Under the pieces are notes generated by a model that saw nothing but the letters and a program-made list of their open reading frames with translations, made no database searches and was not told where the DNA came from. This document shows, piece by piece, positions 25,025-35,841 of a DNA stretch of 64,000 bases. Source of the stretch: Candidatus Aminicenantota bacterium. GTDB lineage: Bacteria; Acidobacteriota; Aminicenantia; Aminicenantales; Saccharicenantaceae. Positions within the stretch are counted from its first letter, which is position 1. The number at the start of each line of letters is the position of its first letter. Location: NCBI GenBank assembly GCA_017999365.1, contig JAGNLW010000006.1, positions 62,001 to 126,000 on the forward strand. The letters run 5' to 3'. A program made the position numbers and the translations under genes.

Positions 25025-28000
25025 CTATTCGTACTCGGCCCAGTGCTTGACCTCGAGGTCGGCCGGCCTCTTGGCCGCCAGGGCCTGGACGAGGAGCTCG
25101 GCGGCCTGGAGGTTGGTCAGGACGGGGATGGCGTAGTCGACGGCCAGCCGCCGCAGCCGGTAGGCCGAGTTGTACTCGACCCTTTTCCCCGGGTCGGGGA
25201 TGTTGACGACCAGGTCGATCTTGCGGGCGGCCAAGACGTCGCGGATGTTCGGGCCGCGGCGCTCGTGGACCTTGTAGAGGCGGGTGTTGGCGACGCCGTT
25301 GGCCTTGAGGTAGGCCGAGGTCTTCTCGGTCGCGTAGATCCGCAGGCCCAGCCGGGCCAGGGTCCGGGCGGCCTCGAGGAAGCGGTGTTTGGGCTCCTCG
25401 CCGCCGACCGAGACGAGGACGCTCTTTTTCGGCAGGGTCAGCCCCGTGGCCAGGACGGCCTTGAGGTAGGCCTCTTGGACGTCCCGGCCCAGGCAGGCGA
25501 CCTCGCCCGTCGAGGCCATCTCGACGCCCAGCACGGGATCGGCGCCCTTGAGGCGGGAGAACGAGAACTGGGGCGCCTTGACGCCGACGTAGTCGAGGTC
25601 CAGGGTCGATCGCCCGGCCCGGGCCGGCCGGCCCATGATGGCGGCCACGGCCAGCTCGACGAAGTTCGTCCGGGCCACCTTGCTGACGAAGGGGAAGGAG
25701 CGCGAGGCCCGCAGGTTGCACTCGATGACCTTGAGTCCGTTGTCCTTGGCGATGAATTGGATGTTGAAGGGGCCGGTGATGTCGAGGGCCCGGGCGATCT
25801 CTCGGCCGGTCTCCCGGATCCGCCGGACGGTCTCGATGTAGAGCTTCTGCGGCGGCAGGACCATGGTCGCGTCGCCGGAGTGGACCCCGGCGTTCTCGAC
25901 GTGCTCGACGATGGCCGAGGCCACGACCTCGCCGCGGTCGGCCACGGCGTCGAGCTCGATCTCCTTGGCGTTGAGGATGTACTTGGAGATGACCACGGGG
26001 TACTCGGGCGTGACCCGCGAGGCCCGCTGGAGGTAGCGGTCGAGGTAGGTTTCGTCGAAGACGACGCTCATGGCCGCGCCGCTCAGGACGTAGGACGGCC
26101 GGATGAGGACGGGATAGCCGATCTGGCGGGCGAAGAGCTTGGCCTCGCGGACGCTGCGCAGCTCGCGCCAGGCCGGCTGGTCGACGCCGAGGCCGTCGAG
26201 GAGGCGCGAGAACTTGAAGCGGTCCTCGGCCCGGTCGATGCTGGCCGGCGGCGTGCCCAGGACGCGCACCCCGGCCCTGTGGCAGCGGAGCGCGAGGGTG
26301 TTGGGGATCTGGCCGCCCATGGACAGGAGGACGCCGAGCGGCTTCTCCCGCTCGTAGATGTCGAGGACGCGCTCGAAGCTGAGCTCGTCGAAGTAGAGGC
26401 GGTCGCAGATGTCGTAGTCGGTCGAGACCGTCTCGGGGTTGTAGTTGACCATGACCGTCGCGTAGCCCATCTTCTTGAGGGCCAGGGCGGCGTTGACGCA
26501 GCACCAGTCGAACTCGACCGAAGAGCCGATGCTGTAGGAGCCCGAGCCGAGGACCATGACCTTGCCCCGGGAGCCCTTCCCGTTCCCGAAGCCGACGTCG
26601 TCCTCGCGGCCGTGATAGGTGACGTAGAGGTAGTTCGTCCGGGCCGGGTACTCGGCGGCCAACGTGTCGATCTGCTTGACGGCCGGCCGCAGCCCGGCCT
26701 CCCGGCGGCGCCGCCGGACGCGGAGCTCGGACGAGCCGGTCAGAAGGGCGACCTGCTTGTCCGAGAAGCCCTTGCGCTTGGCCTCGAGGAGGAGGTCCGG
26801 CCCGACGGCGGCCAGCCGCCGCCCGCGCAGGCGGGCTCCGCAGTCGACGACGGACTTGATCTTCTCCAGGAACCAGCGGTCGATGCGGGTCAGGTCGTGG
26901 ATGCGGTCGACGGACATCCCTTTCTCGAGGGCCTCGGCGATGCCGAAAAGCCGCTCGTCGGTCGGCTGGCGGAGCTCCTTCTCCAAGTTCCGGAAGGAGT
27001 AATTCTCGTTGGCCACCAGCCCGTAGACACCGACCTGGAGCATGCGGGCGGCCTTCTGGACGGCCTCCTCGAAGGACCGGCCGACGGCCATGACCTCGCC
27101 GACCGACTTCATCTCCGAGCCGATCTTCTTGGAGACCCGGCCGAACTTCTTGAGGTCCCAGCGGGGGATCTTGACGACCAGGTAGTCGAGGGCCGGCTCG
27201 AAGCAGGCCGTGGTCACCCGGGTGACGGAATTGCGCAGCTCGGGCAGGAGCCGGCCCAGGGCCAGCTTGGCCGCGACGAAGGCCAGCGGGTAGCCCGTGG
27301 CCTTGCTGGCCAGCGCGGAGCTCCGCGACAGCCGGGCGTTGACCTCGATGATGCGGTAGTCGCCCGTGCGGGGATCGAGGGCGTACTGGATGTTGCACTC
27401 GCCGACGATGCCCAGGTGGCGGATGGCCTTGATGGCCACGGCCCGCAGGCGGTGGTACTCCTCGTTGGTCAGCGTCTGCGACGGGGCGATGACGATGCTC
27501 TCCCCGGTGTGGATGCCCATGGGGTCGAAGTTTTCCATGTTGCAGACGGTGACGCAGTTGTCGGCCCGGTCGCGGACGACCTCGTACTCGATCTCCTTCC
27601 AGCCCTCGAGGTACTCCTCGATGAGGACCTGGGGCGCGGCGGCGAAGGCCCGGCGCAGGGCCTCGCGCAGCTCGCGCGGCGAGTGGGCGATGCCGCTGCC
27701 CTTGCCGCCGAGGGCGAAGGCGGCCCGGGCCATGACCGGGTAGCCGATGCGGGCGGCGGCCCGCAGGCCGGCCTCGACGGAGCGGGCGGCGATGCCGCGC
27801 GGCGTCTTGAGACCGGCCGCAGCCAGGGACCGGTTGAACAGGGCCCGGTCCTCGGTCGTCTCGACGGCCCCCATCGGCGTGCCCAGCACGGGCAGGTCCG
27901 GCGTCCCGACGATCCCGCGCTTCCACAGGGCCAGGCCGCAGTTGAGGGCCGTCTGGCCGCCGAAGGAGACGAGGATGCCCTGGGGCTTCTCGCGGGCGAT

Positions 28001-28222
28001 GACCTTGGCCACGAAGTCGGGCGTGACCGGCAGGAAGTAGACCCGGTCGGCCATGCCCTCCGAGGTCTGGATGGTGGCGATGTTGGGATTGACGAGGACG
28101 ACCTCGAGGCCCTCCTCCTTAAGGGCCTTGATGGCCTGGCTGCCGGAATAGTCGAACTCGCCGGCCTCGCCGATCTTGAGGGCGCCGCTGCCGAGGAGCA
28201 GGACCCGGCGGAGCTTGCTCAT
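25025..28222 (-). CDS. carB: Carbamoyl-phosphate synthase large subunit
   Basis: 1065 residues, full length. It makes carbamoyl phosphate from bicarbonate, ATP and ammonia delivered by CarA, for pyrimidine and arginine synthesis. Two homologous ATP-grasp halves are visible, starting with VLLLGSGALKIGEAGEFDYS and, in the middle, VMVLGSGSYSIGSSVEFDW. The C-terminal methylglyoxal-synthase-like allosteric domain carries TEKTSAYLKANGV. The start overlaps the carA stop (ATGA). The 3' end abuts the convergent RibD-like gene with no gap and no terminator. Confidence 0.96.
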   Translation of the reverse strand: MSKLRRVLLLGSGALKIGEAGEFDYSGSQAIKALKEEGLEVVLVNPNIATIQTSEGMADRVYFLPVTPDFVAKVIAREKPQGILVSFGGQTALNCGLALWKRGIVGTPDLPVLGTPMGAVETTEDRALFNRSLAAAGLKTPRGIAARSVEAGLRAAARIGYPVMARAAFALGGKGSGIAHSPRELREALRRAFAAAPQVLIEEYLEGWKEIEYEVVRDRADNCVTVCNMENFDPMGIHTGESIVIAPSQTLTNEEYHRLRAVAIKAIRHLGIVGECNIQYALDPRTGDYRIIEVNARLSRSSALASKATGYPLAFVAAKLALGRLLPELRNSVTRVTTACFEPALDYLVVKIPRWDLKKFGRVSKKIGSEMKSVGEVMAVGRSFEEAVQKAARMLQVGVYGLVANENYSFRNLEKELRQPTDERLFGIAEALEKGMSVDRIHDLTRIDRWFLEKIKSVVDCGARLRGRRLAAVGPDLLLEAKRKGFSDKQVALLTGSSELRVRRRRREAGLRPAVKQIDTLAAEYPARTNYLYVTYHGREDDVGFGNGKGSRGKVMVLGSGSYSIGSSVEFDWCCVNAALALKKMGYATVMVNYNPETVSTDYDICDRLYFDELSFERVLDIYEREKPLGVLLSMGGQIPNTLALRCHRAGVRVLGTPPASIDRAEDRFKFSRLLDGLGVDQPAWRELRSVREAKLFARQIGYPVLIRPSYVLSGAAMSVVFDETYLDRYLQRASRVTPEYPVVISKYILNAKEIELDAVADRGEVVASAIVEHVENAGVHSGDATMVLPPQKLYIETVRRIRETGREIARALDITGPFNIQFIAKDNGLKVIECNLRASRSFPFVSKVARTNFVELAVAAIMGRPARAGRSTLDLDYVGVKAPQFSFSRLKGADPVLGVEMASTGEVACLGRDVQEAYLKAVLATGLTLPKKSVLVSVGGEEPKHRFLEAARTLARLGLRIYATEKTSAYLKANGVANTRLYKVHERRGPNIRDVLAARKIDLVVNIPDPGKRVEYNSAYRLRRLAVDYAIPVLTNLQAAELLVQALAAKRPADLEVKHWAEYE

Positions 28223-29298
28223 CCGGCCGCCTCCAGGAACAGGTCGAAGAGGAACTCGGTGTCCGTCGGGCCCGGGGCGGCCTCGGGATGGAACTGGACG
28301 CCGAAGACGGGCCGCCGCCTGAGGCGGATGCCCTCGTTGGTGCCGTCGTTGGCGTTGCGGAACCAGGGCGCCCAGCCGCGGGGCAGGCGCGAGGCGTCGA
28401 CGGCGAAGCCGTGGTTCTGGCTCGTGATGTGGCAGCGCGAGGTGCCCTCCTCGAGGCAGGGCTGGTTCTGGCCGCGGTGGCCGAAGGGCAGCTTGTAGGT
28501 CGCGCCGCCGGCGGCCAGGGCCAGGACCTGGTTGCCCAGGCAGATGCCGAAAAGGGGCACCCGCTCGGCCAGGAGGCGGCGGGCCGTGGCCACGGCCGCA
28601 CCGGCCCGCTCGGGGTCGCCGGGGCCGTTGGAGATGACGGCGCCCTGCGGGCCGAAGGCCAGGATGCGGGCGGCATCCGTGTCGGCCGGGACCCGGACGA
28701 CGGAGACGCCGCGGCGGACGAGGGCCCGGACGATGCCCATCTTGGCCCCGCAGTCGAGAAGGACGACGGTCCGCGACGCCCGCGGATTGTAGATGCGGAT
28801 CTCCGGGGTCGTCACTTCGGCCACGAGGTCGCGGGCGTTGGGGTCGGGGACGGCCCGGGCCTCGCGCCGCAGGCGGGCCGGGTCGAGGGAGCGGCCCGAC
28901 GCGGCCAGCAGACCGGTCATGACGCCGTGGGCCCGCAGCCGCTTCGTCAGGGCCCGGGTGTCGACGCCGGCGATCCCCGGCACGCCGCTCTCGCGCAGCC
29001 AGTCGTCGAGCGTCTTGCGGGAGGTGGCGTGGGAGGGCCGGGCGCAGAGCTCGGAGACGACGTAGCCGGCGACCTGCGGCCGCTCGGACTCGAAGCGGGC
29101 CGGGTCGACGCCGTAGTTGCCGACGAGCGGGTAGGTCTGGCAGAGGATCTGGCCGCGGTAGGAGGGGTCGGTGAGGCTTTCCGGGTAGCCGACGATCCCG
29201 GTATTGAAAACGACTTCCCCCCCGATATCGGCGACCGCGCCGAAGCCTACGCCCTCGAAGACGGTGCCGTCCGCGAGGGCCAATGCCGCTCTGCGAAT
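28219..29298 (-). CDS. carA: Carbamoyl-phosphate synthase small subunit, likely ATT start
   Basis: Glutaminase subunit, about 359 residues. The class I amidotransferase nucleophile is in FGICLGNQVLALAAGG, with the partner His-Glu in FGVQFHPEAAPG. The N-terminal CarA domain begins RRAALALADGTVFEG. No ATG or GTG lies in frame at a sensible place. ATT at 29298-29296 follows a perfect GGAGG with eight-base spacing and fits the family N-terminus; a TTG five codons later (29283-29281) is the alternative. An extended -10 promoter lies at 29328-29336. Confidence 0.92.
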   Translation of the reverse strand: MRRAALALADGTVFEGVGFGAVADIGGEVVFNTGIVGYPESLTDPSYRGQILCQTYPLVGNYGVDPARFESERPQVAGYVVSELCARPSHATSRKTLDDWLRESGVPGIAGVDTRALTKRLRAHGVMTGLLAASGRSLDPARLRREARAVPDPNARDLVAEVTTPEIRIYNPRASRTVVLLDCGAKMGIVRALVRRGVSVVRVPADTDAARILAFGPQGAVISNGPGDPERAGAAVATARRLLAERVPLFGICLGNQVLALAAGGATYKLPFGHRGQNQPCLEEGTSRCHITSQNHGFAVDASRLPRGWAPWFRNANDGTNEGIRLRRRPVFGVQFHPEAAPGPTDTEFLFDLFLEAAG

Positions 29299-29327
29299 GG
29301 GGTCGACCTCCGGTCCATTTGCGCGGC

Positions 29328-29336
29328 AGTATAGCA
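29328..29336 (-). promoter_or_regulatory. Extended -10 promoter of carAB
   Basis: Minus-strand TGCTATACT (29336-29328) is a good extended -10 element. No convincing -35 is present. The predicted transcript starts near 29321, so the leader is about 22 bases, too short for a classical attenuator. Confidence 0.5.
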
Positions 29337-29411
29337 CAACTCCGCGAAAAACGAGAGCGTCCCGCCGCCGGAGGGGGCGCCCTGCCCCCCGCCGCGGCCC
29401 CGTATCACCCC

Positions 29412-29441
29412 TTGAATCATCCGCCGGGGGCATGCTATTTT
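29412..29441 (+). promoter_or_regulatory. Promoter of the helical protein/HD-GYP unit
   Basis: TTGAAT (29412-29417), 18-base spacer ending in TGC, and TATTTT (29436-29441). The GAGGAGA ribosome site and ATG 29491 follow about 50 bases later. The divergent carA promoter lies about 80 bases upstream. Confidence 0.5.
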
Positions 29442-29490
29442 CATCGGGCCGGGGGAGAATGGCCTCCGGACCCATCCTGCGAGGAGAGCC

Positions 29491-31512
29491 ATGCCCGAGA
29501 GCGACGCCGACGAGAGGACCGCGGCCCGGGGCCCGTCCGCTCCGCCCGCCGCGCCGGCCGTCGTCATCCCGGCCGACAAGGACGAGCTCATCCGCTCGAT
29601 GGCCAAGTCCCTGCGCGTGGCCTTCAAGATGGCCTCGATGTACCACGCCGAGCATCCGGCCTTCAAGAGCAGCGTCAACGAGCTCATGGCCAAGCTCGAG
29701 GCCCTGTTCGCCTACATCAACCCGGTGACCATCGGCTTCTCGCCCCACGCCCTGCTCATCGACGGCCGCTTCTGGGAGGGCGAGCGGACCTACATGGACC
29801 TGGCCCAGCTCTTCCACTTCCGCAAGATCAAGCGCCTCGAGATCCGCCCCGGCGTGCCCCACGCCGAGTTCATGCGCTTCGCCTCCAAGGTCATGCTGCC
29901 GGTCAAGATGTTCATCAAGGAGGGCGGCGCCCAGGCCATCGTCAAGCGCGAGAACATCGTCCACATCGCCGTCGACACCCTCGAGTACTCCATCCTCCTC
30001 CAGGGCGAGGGCGAGGAGATCAAGGACATCTGGCCCTACCTCCTCATGGAGGCCGTCGAGGAGAACGACGCCGGCAAGCTCGAGCAGATCTCCGGCACCT
30101 TCGACAAGGTCGTCGGCAAGTTCAACACCGAGGATCTCATCCAGAACGAGGAGCTGCACAAGAACTTCGCCAAGTTCTTCCACTATCTCAAGGAGACCTC
30201 CGAGGAGAAGCACCGGACCTGCGCCAAGCAGCTCCTCAAGACCATCGTCTCGGCCCGCAAGACCCCGACCGAGGCCAAGTTCGAGAACCTCAAGCTGCTC
30301 ATCTCCGACCTCAGCGAGGAGGACCTGGCCTCGACGCTGTGGGAGGAGATCATCGGCAACGACAAGTTCGACTCCCTGAGCTTCAGCATCTTCTCCCGGC
30401 TCATCGACAAGGAGCGGCACAAGAAGATCTCGACCTCCCTCCACGCCCTCTTCCACACCGACAACCCCGGCAACCGGCGGGCCGAGACGGAGTCCAAGAT
30501 CCGCATCCTCCTGTCGGGCGTCTCGTCCCAGCTCCACTCCGAGATGTACCGGCAGACCCTGTCGAACCTCCTCAACGACATCGCCTTCGACCGCCGGCTG
30601 ACCCTCGACCGGCCGCTCCTGCAGCGCAACTACCGTTTTCTCCTCCTCGTCCTGCTCTCCCAGGAGGAGCGCCGCGAGGCGGCCGTGGCCGAGCTCAACC
30701 GGGTCACCGAGGAATGGGAGCGCATCGTCGACGAGGCCGACTTCGAGTTCCTCCTGGCCCTCGACGAGGTCCTGACCCGGCGGGCCGGCGACTGGGCCGG
30801 CGAGGCCGTCGCCGACGACATGCGCCGGGCCGTGGCCGAGCACGTCGAGGGCTGCATCCTGCGCGGCGAGACCCGGCCCGAGCTCGACCTCTTCGTCGAC
30901 CGCCTGAGCTACAGCCTCCATCCCTGGGAGGCCTACGCGGCGACCCTGTTCACCGACCGCATCGTCTCGGCCACCCTGCTCCGGGCCTGCTTCCGGTTCT
31001 TCCCCGGCGAGGCCGAGTCGTTCCAGGCCCGGATGAAGAAGAGGTCCTCGGACAGCGAGCTCCTGGGCCGGCTGACCGAGGCCCTGGCCCTCGTCGACTC
31101 GCCCCGGTCGCTGGACACCCTGGAGCGCGTCTACGAGGCCGGCGACGCCGGGGTCAAGGTCAAGGCCCTCCAGGCCATGCAGAACCTCAAGGAATTCGAC
31201 GAGGCCTTCCTGTTCCCGGCCCTGGAGTCCCGGAACGAGCTCATCCAGGCCGAGGCCCTCATCCTCCTCATGCGCCACGAGCGGACCAAGCACGTGGCCT
31301 TCACCAAGCTCTTCGGCCTGGCCTCGCCCTACGGCTGGCGCAACCGGACCCTCCTGCGCAACCTGGGCATCGTGGCCCGCTACGGCCTGCGTGAGGCCGC
31401 CCCCTACGTCGCCCGGCTGGCCGAGCGGAAGGACTTCTGGAACCGCAAGGTCCGCCAGGCGGCCGAACGGCTCATGGAGACCTGGGGACTGGAGACGTGG
31501 CGTGAGGGATAA
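29491..31512 (+). CDS. Helical (HEAT-like) protein sharing an N-terminal domain with the next HD-GYP protein
   Basis: A 673-residue soluble protein, not recognised as a named family. Residues about 25-150 form a domain with the pattern Y..EHP.FK, then LLIDGRFW and RLEIRPGV..AEFMRFA; the same pattern opens the next gene's product. The middle is long, charged and helical. The last 170 residues look like HEAT/ARM repeats (for example VKALQAMQNLKEF and LLRNLGIVARYGL). The start follows GAGGAGA. It overlaps the next gene by 11 bases, so the two proteins probably act together, perhaps as scaffold and signalling enzyme (inference). Confidence 0.7.
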   Translation: MPESDADERTAARGPSAPPAAPAVVIPADKDELIRSMAKSLRVAFKMASMYHAEHPAFKSSVNELMAKLEALFAYINPVTIGFSPHALLIDGRFWEGERTYMDLAQLFHFRKIKRLEIRPGVPHAEFMRFASKVMLPVKMFIKEGGAQAIVKRENIVHIAVDTLEYSILLQGEGEEIKDIWPYLLMEAVEENDAGKLEQISGTFDKVVGKFNTEDLIQNEELHKNFAKFFHYLKETSEEKHRTCAKQLLKTIVSARKTPTEAKFENLKLLISDLSEEDLASTLWEEIIGNDKFDSLSFSIFSRLIDKERHKKISTSLHALFHTDNPGNRRAETESKIRILLSGVSSQLHSEMYRQTLSNLLNDIAFDRRLTLDRPLLQRNYRFLLLVLLSQEERREAAVAELNRVTEEWERIVDEADFEFLLALDEVLTRRAGDWAGEAVADDMRRAVAEHVEGCILRGETRPELDLFVDRLSYSLHPWEAYAATLFTDRIVSATLLRACFRFFPGEAESFQARMKKRSSDSELLGRLTEALALVDSPRSLDTLERVYEAGDAGVKVKALQAMQNLKEFDEAFLFPALESRNELIQAEALILLMRHERTKHVAFTKLFGLASPYGWRNRTLLRNLGIVARYGLREAAPYVARLAERKDFWNRKVRQAAERLMETWGLETWREG

Positions 31513-32899
31513 GATCAAGATCTGCTTCATCTACCTGATGAACGCCATCCAGGCCGGCAAGATCTACACCGGCGACCACCCCAAGTTCAAGGAGTACCTC
31601 AACCGGCTCTACGACGTCGTCCAGGACATCCTCCGGGACCGCAAGGACCTCGTCCTGGGCATCATCGGCGGCGAGGCGGCCTGGGAGGACGAGATCTTCT
31701 TCCACCTCCGGGGCAAGCTCGGCCTGCTCATCGACTTCCTGGAGAAGAACGGGGTCGAGCGGATCATCTTCCAGCAGGGCCTGCGGTTCGAGGAGCTGCG
31801 CGAGTTCATCATCTTCCTGACCCGGGTCAAGCGCCAGGACAGGATCAGCGAGCAGGAGTACTTCACCCTCCACGGCATCCAGAACATCCGGGCCGGCAAG
31901 CTCCGGACCATGGTCAAGGCCGAGGGGGCCGCGGCCGAAGCGGCCGAGACCCGGACGCGCTACGAGAGCTCCGTCCAGACCGTCTCCCACGCCATCAACG
32001 TCGTCCTGGAGAACGACGAGGTCGACTACCTCGACCTGCGCTTCAACATCCTCGGCATCATGGAGGACTTCGTCGGCCGCCACCAGGAGCTCCTCAACCT
32101 CGTCTCGGTCAAGCGGCGCGACCTGGTGACCTTCGTCCACCTGCTCAACGTCACGCTGCTGGCCATGTTCTTCGGCTCCAAGCTCCAGTTCGCCAAGGAC
32201 GACGTCCTCGACCTGGGCATCGCCGCCCTCTACCACGACGTCGGCAAGCTCTACATCTCCCTCAAGGTCATCCAGAAGGAGAGCAAGCTCTCCGACAAGG
32301 AGTTCCTGCAGGTCCGCAACCACCCCCTGCTCGGGGCCCGCATCCTCGACGGCTACAAGGACGCCCTGGGGATCCTGCCCGTCGTCGTCGCCTACGAGCA
32401 CCACCTCCGCTACGACCTGACCGGCTACCCGAAGTCGCCCTACCACCGCAAGCCCCACCCGGCCTCGATGATGGTCTCGATCTGCGACGTCTACGACGCC
32501 CTGGCCCTCAAGCGCTCCTATAAGAAGGATTACCCGCCGGAGAAGATCCACGAGCTGATGATGCTCGAGCGGGGCAAGATCTTCGAACCCCAGCTGCTCG
32601 ACAAGTTCTTCTCGTTCATGGGCGTCTGGCCGCTCGGCACGCTGGTCTCGATGAGCGACGGCCGGGTCGGCGTTGTCCGCTCGGTCAACGAGGCCGATCC
32701 CGACCGGCCCTCCGTCCAGGTCCTGGCCCCGGAGAACGCCGGCGAGGTCGTCGACCTGGCCCTGCGGCCCGACGTCCGCGTGACGGCCTCGCTCAACCCC
32801 CAGGGCGAGGGCGCGAAATACCTGCCCCTCATCGGCTGCCCCGAGCCGCCCGCCGCCGCCGGCGACGAGGCCGGGGAGCCGGACGCCGACATCGGATAG
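31502..32899 (+). CDS. HD-GYP-type phosphodiesterase-like protein
   Basis: 465 residues, GTG start with GGAG eight bases upstream. Residues 1-120 repeat the Y..DHP.FK domain of the preceding protein. An HD-GYP domain occupies about 215-400: YHDVGKLYI carries the HD pair, and EHHLRYDLTGYPKS matches the HH and GYP motifs that define cyclic-di-GMP phosphodiesterases. A small C-terminal domain (about 375-440) follows (GTLVSMSDGRVGVV). The strict HHExxDGxGYP is altered to HHLRYDLTGYP, so catalytic activity is likely but not certain. Confidence 0.8.
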   Translation: MRDKIKICFIYLMNAIQAGKIYTGDHPKFKEYLNRLYDVVQDILRDRKDLVLGIIGGEAAWEDEIFFHLRGKLGLLIDFLEKNGVERIIFQQGLRFEELREFIIFLTRVKRQDRISEQEYFTLHGIQNIRAGKLRTMVKAEGAAAEAAETRTRYESSVQTVSHAINVVLENDEVDYLDLRFNILGIMEDFVGRHQELLNLVSVKRRDLVTFVHLLNVTLLAMFFGSKLQFAKDDVLDLGIAALYHDVGKLYISLKVIQKESKLSDKEFLQVRNHPLLGARILDGYKDALGILPVVVAYEHHLRYDLTGYPKSPYHRKPHPASMMVSICDVYDALALKRSYKKDYPPEKIHELMMLERGKIFEPQLLDKFFSFMGVWPLGTLVSMSDGRVGVVRSVNEADPDRPSVQVLAPENAGEVVDLALRPDVRVTASLNPQGEGAKYLPLIGCPEPPAAAGDEAGEPDADIG

Positions 32900-32910
32900 G
32901 GAGGACGGAC

Positions 32911-34740
<1,830 letters not shown>

Positions 34741-34745
34741 CGCTC

Positions 34746-34775
34746 TTGATGGGAAGGAGGGGGCTGGAGTATCCT
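34746..34775 (+). promoter_or_regulatory. Candidate promoter of the DUF1573 gene
   Basis: TTGATG (34746-34751), 18-base spacer, TATCCT (34770-34775), followed by AGAGGA and the ATG at 34795. A moderate match. Confidence 0.4.
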
Positions 34776-34794
34776 TGAACGAAGAGGAGACCCG

Positions 34795-35592
34795 ATGAAC
34801 GCACGCGCATCCCGTCGCTTCGCCGCCGTCCTGGCCCTGTCCGCCGCGGCGGCCCTGGCCCTGGCCCCGGCCGCCTGGGCCCAGGCCAAGAAGCCCAAGG
34901 CCGTCTTCAAGGCCGTCAGCCACGATTTCGGCAAAGTCAAGCAGGGCGACGTCGTCACGCACGAGTTCGTCTTCGCCAACGAGGGCGACGCCCCGCTCGT
35001 CGTCGAGCGGGTCGAGACGACCTGCGGCTGCACGGCCGCCCTGATCAGCGAGAAGAAGATCGCCCCGGGCCGGCAGGGGCGGATCAAGACGACCTTCGAC
35101 ACCCGCGGCTACGCCGGGCGCCTGGCCAAATACATCTATCTCGTCTCGAACGACGCCGAGAACGGGCGGCGCGAGCTCAGCCTCGTCGCCGAGATCGAGG
35201 TCCCGCCGTCGGCCCGCATCGACGTCGACCGCTACAACGTCGACATGGGCCTCTGCCTCGAGGGCGAGACGCCGGCCTCGAAGATCGTCGTCCGCAGCAC
35301 CGGCGAGCGCGAGCTCAAGGTCGAGATGGAGCACGAGAACGTCAAGTTCTTCTCCGGCGGCAAGCCCCTGCCCTCGCCGTTCTATCTGCCCGCGGGGGAG
35401 GCCCGCGAGGTCGAGCTGCGCTTCCCGCCCCAGGCCCGGACGGGCGTCCAGCGCGACTACATCCTCATCAAGTCCAACGACCCCGTCCGCTCGACCCTGT
35501 CCGTCTACGTCAGCCGCTACGTCGTCACCCGCAAGGAGCTGCGGGAGCTGTTCGTCAAGTACGAGAAGGCCCTCAAGGACGACAGGGATTAG
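34795..35592 (+). CDS. DUF1573-domain exported protein
   Basis: A 265-residue protein with a signal peptide (about 1-31, ending AWAQ) and an immunoglobulin-like DUF1573 domain: HDFGKVKQGDVVTHEFVF, then the diagnostic VETTCGCTAALI and PGRQGRIKTTFDTRGYAG. A second beta-rich region covers about 140-250. The domain is common in Bacteroidota and Acidobacteriota secreted proteins; its function is unknown. It probably acts in the periplasm. Confidence 0.85.
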   Translation: MNARASRRFAAVLALSAAAALALAPAAWAQAKKPKAVFKAVSHDFGKVKQGDVVTHEFVFANEGDAPLVVERVETTCGCTAALISEKKIAPGRQGRIKTTFDTRGYAGRLAKYIYLVSNDAENGRRELSLVAEIEVPPSARIDVDRYNVDMGLCLEGETPASKIVVRSTGERELKVEMEHENVKFFSGGKPLPSPFYLPAGEAREVELRFPPQARTGVQRDYILIKSNDPVRSTLSVYVSRYVVTRKELRELFVKYEKALKDDRD

Positions 35593-35604
35593 GAGGGACG
35601 AGCG

Positions 35605-35832
35605 CTGGCCCGCATCCTGACGGTCAAGGTCCAGGCCCGGGCCAAATCCCCGGGCGTCGAGGCCCTGGGACCGGACGATTTCCGGGTCCGGGTCGCGGCC
35701 GCGCCGGAAAAGGGACGGGCCAATAAAGAAGTCGCCGAGCGGCTGGCCGCGCACCTCGGCGTCCCGCCCTCGCTCCTGACGCTGGTCCGGGGCGCGTCGT
35801 CGTCCCGCAAGCAATTCCGTCTCGAGACCTGA
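35605..35832 (+). CDS. DUF167 (YggU) family protein with a non-AUG start
   Basis: About 75 residues. The reading frame contains the family signature: ILTVKVQARAKSPGVE, then FRVRVAAAPEKGRANKEVAERLA and LLTLVRGASSSRKQFRL. A TAG stop at 35590 lies in frame just upstream and no ATG, GTG or TTG follows in a sensible place. CTG at 35605 sits seven bases after AGGAGGG and is the likely start. DUF167 proteins are small and soluble with unknown function. The gene lies 12 bases after the DUF1573 gene and nine before the nucleoside transporter. Confidence 0.8.
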   Translation: MARILTVKVQARAKSPGVEALGPDDFRVRVAAAPEKGRANKEVAERLAAHLGVPPSLLTLVRGASSSRKQFRLET

Positions 35833-35841
35833 GGGGGGCCC

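Noticed and set aside
29338..31530. N-terminal extension of carA to more than 1000 residues on the minus strand
   Set aside because: The extra sequence is the shadow of the 29491-31512 gene, and family alignment begins only at about 29298, right after a ribosome site and promoter.
32900..32910. glmS ribozyme/riboswitch upstream of glmS
   Set aside because: Only 11 bases separate glmS from the preceding gene, too short for the ribozyme, and no matching fold is evident.
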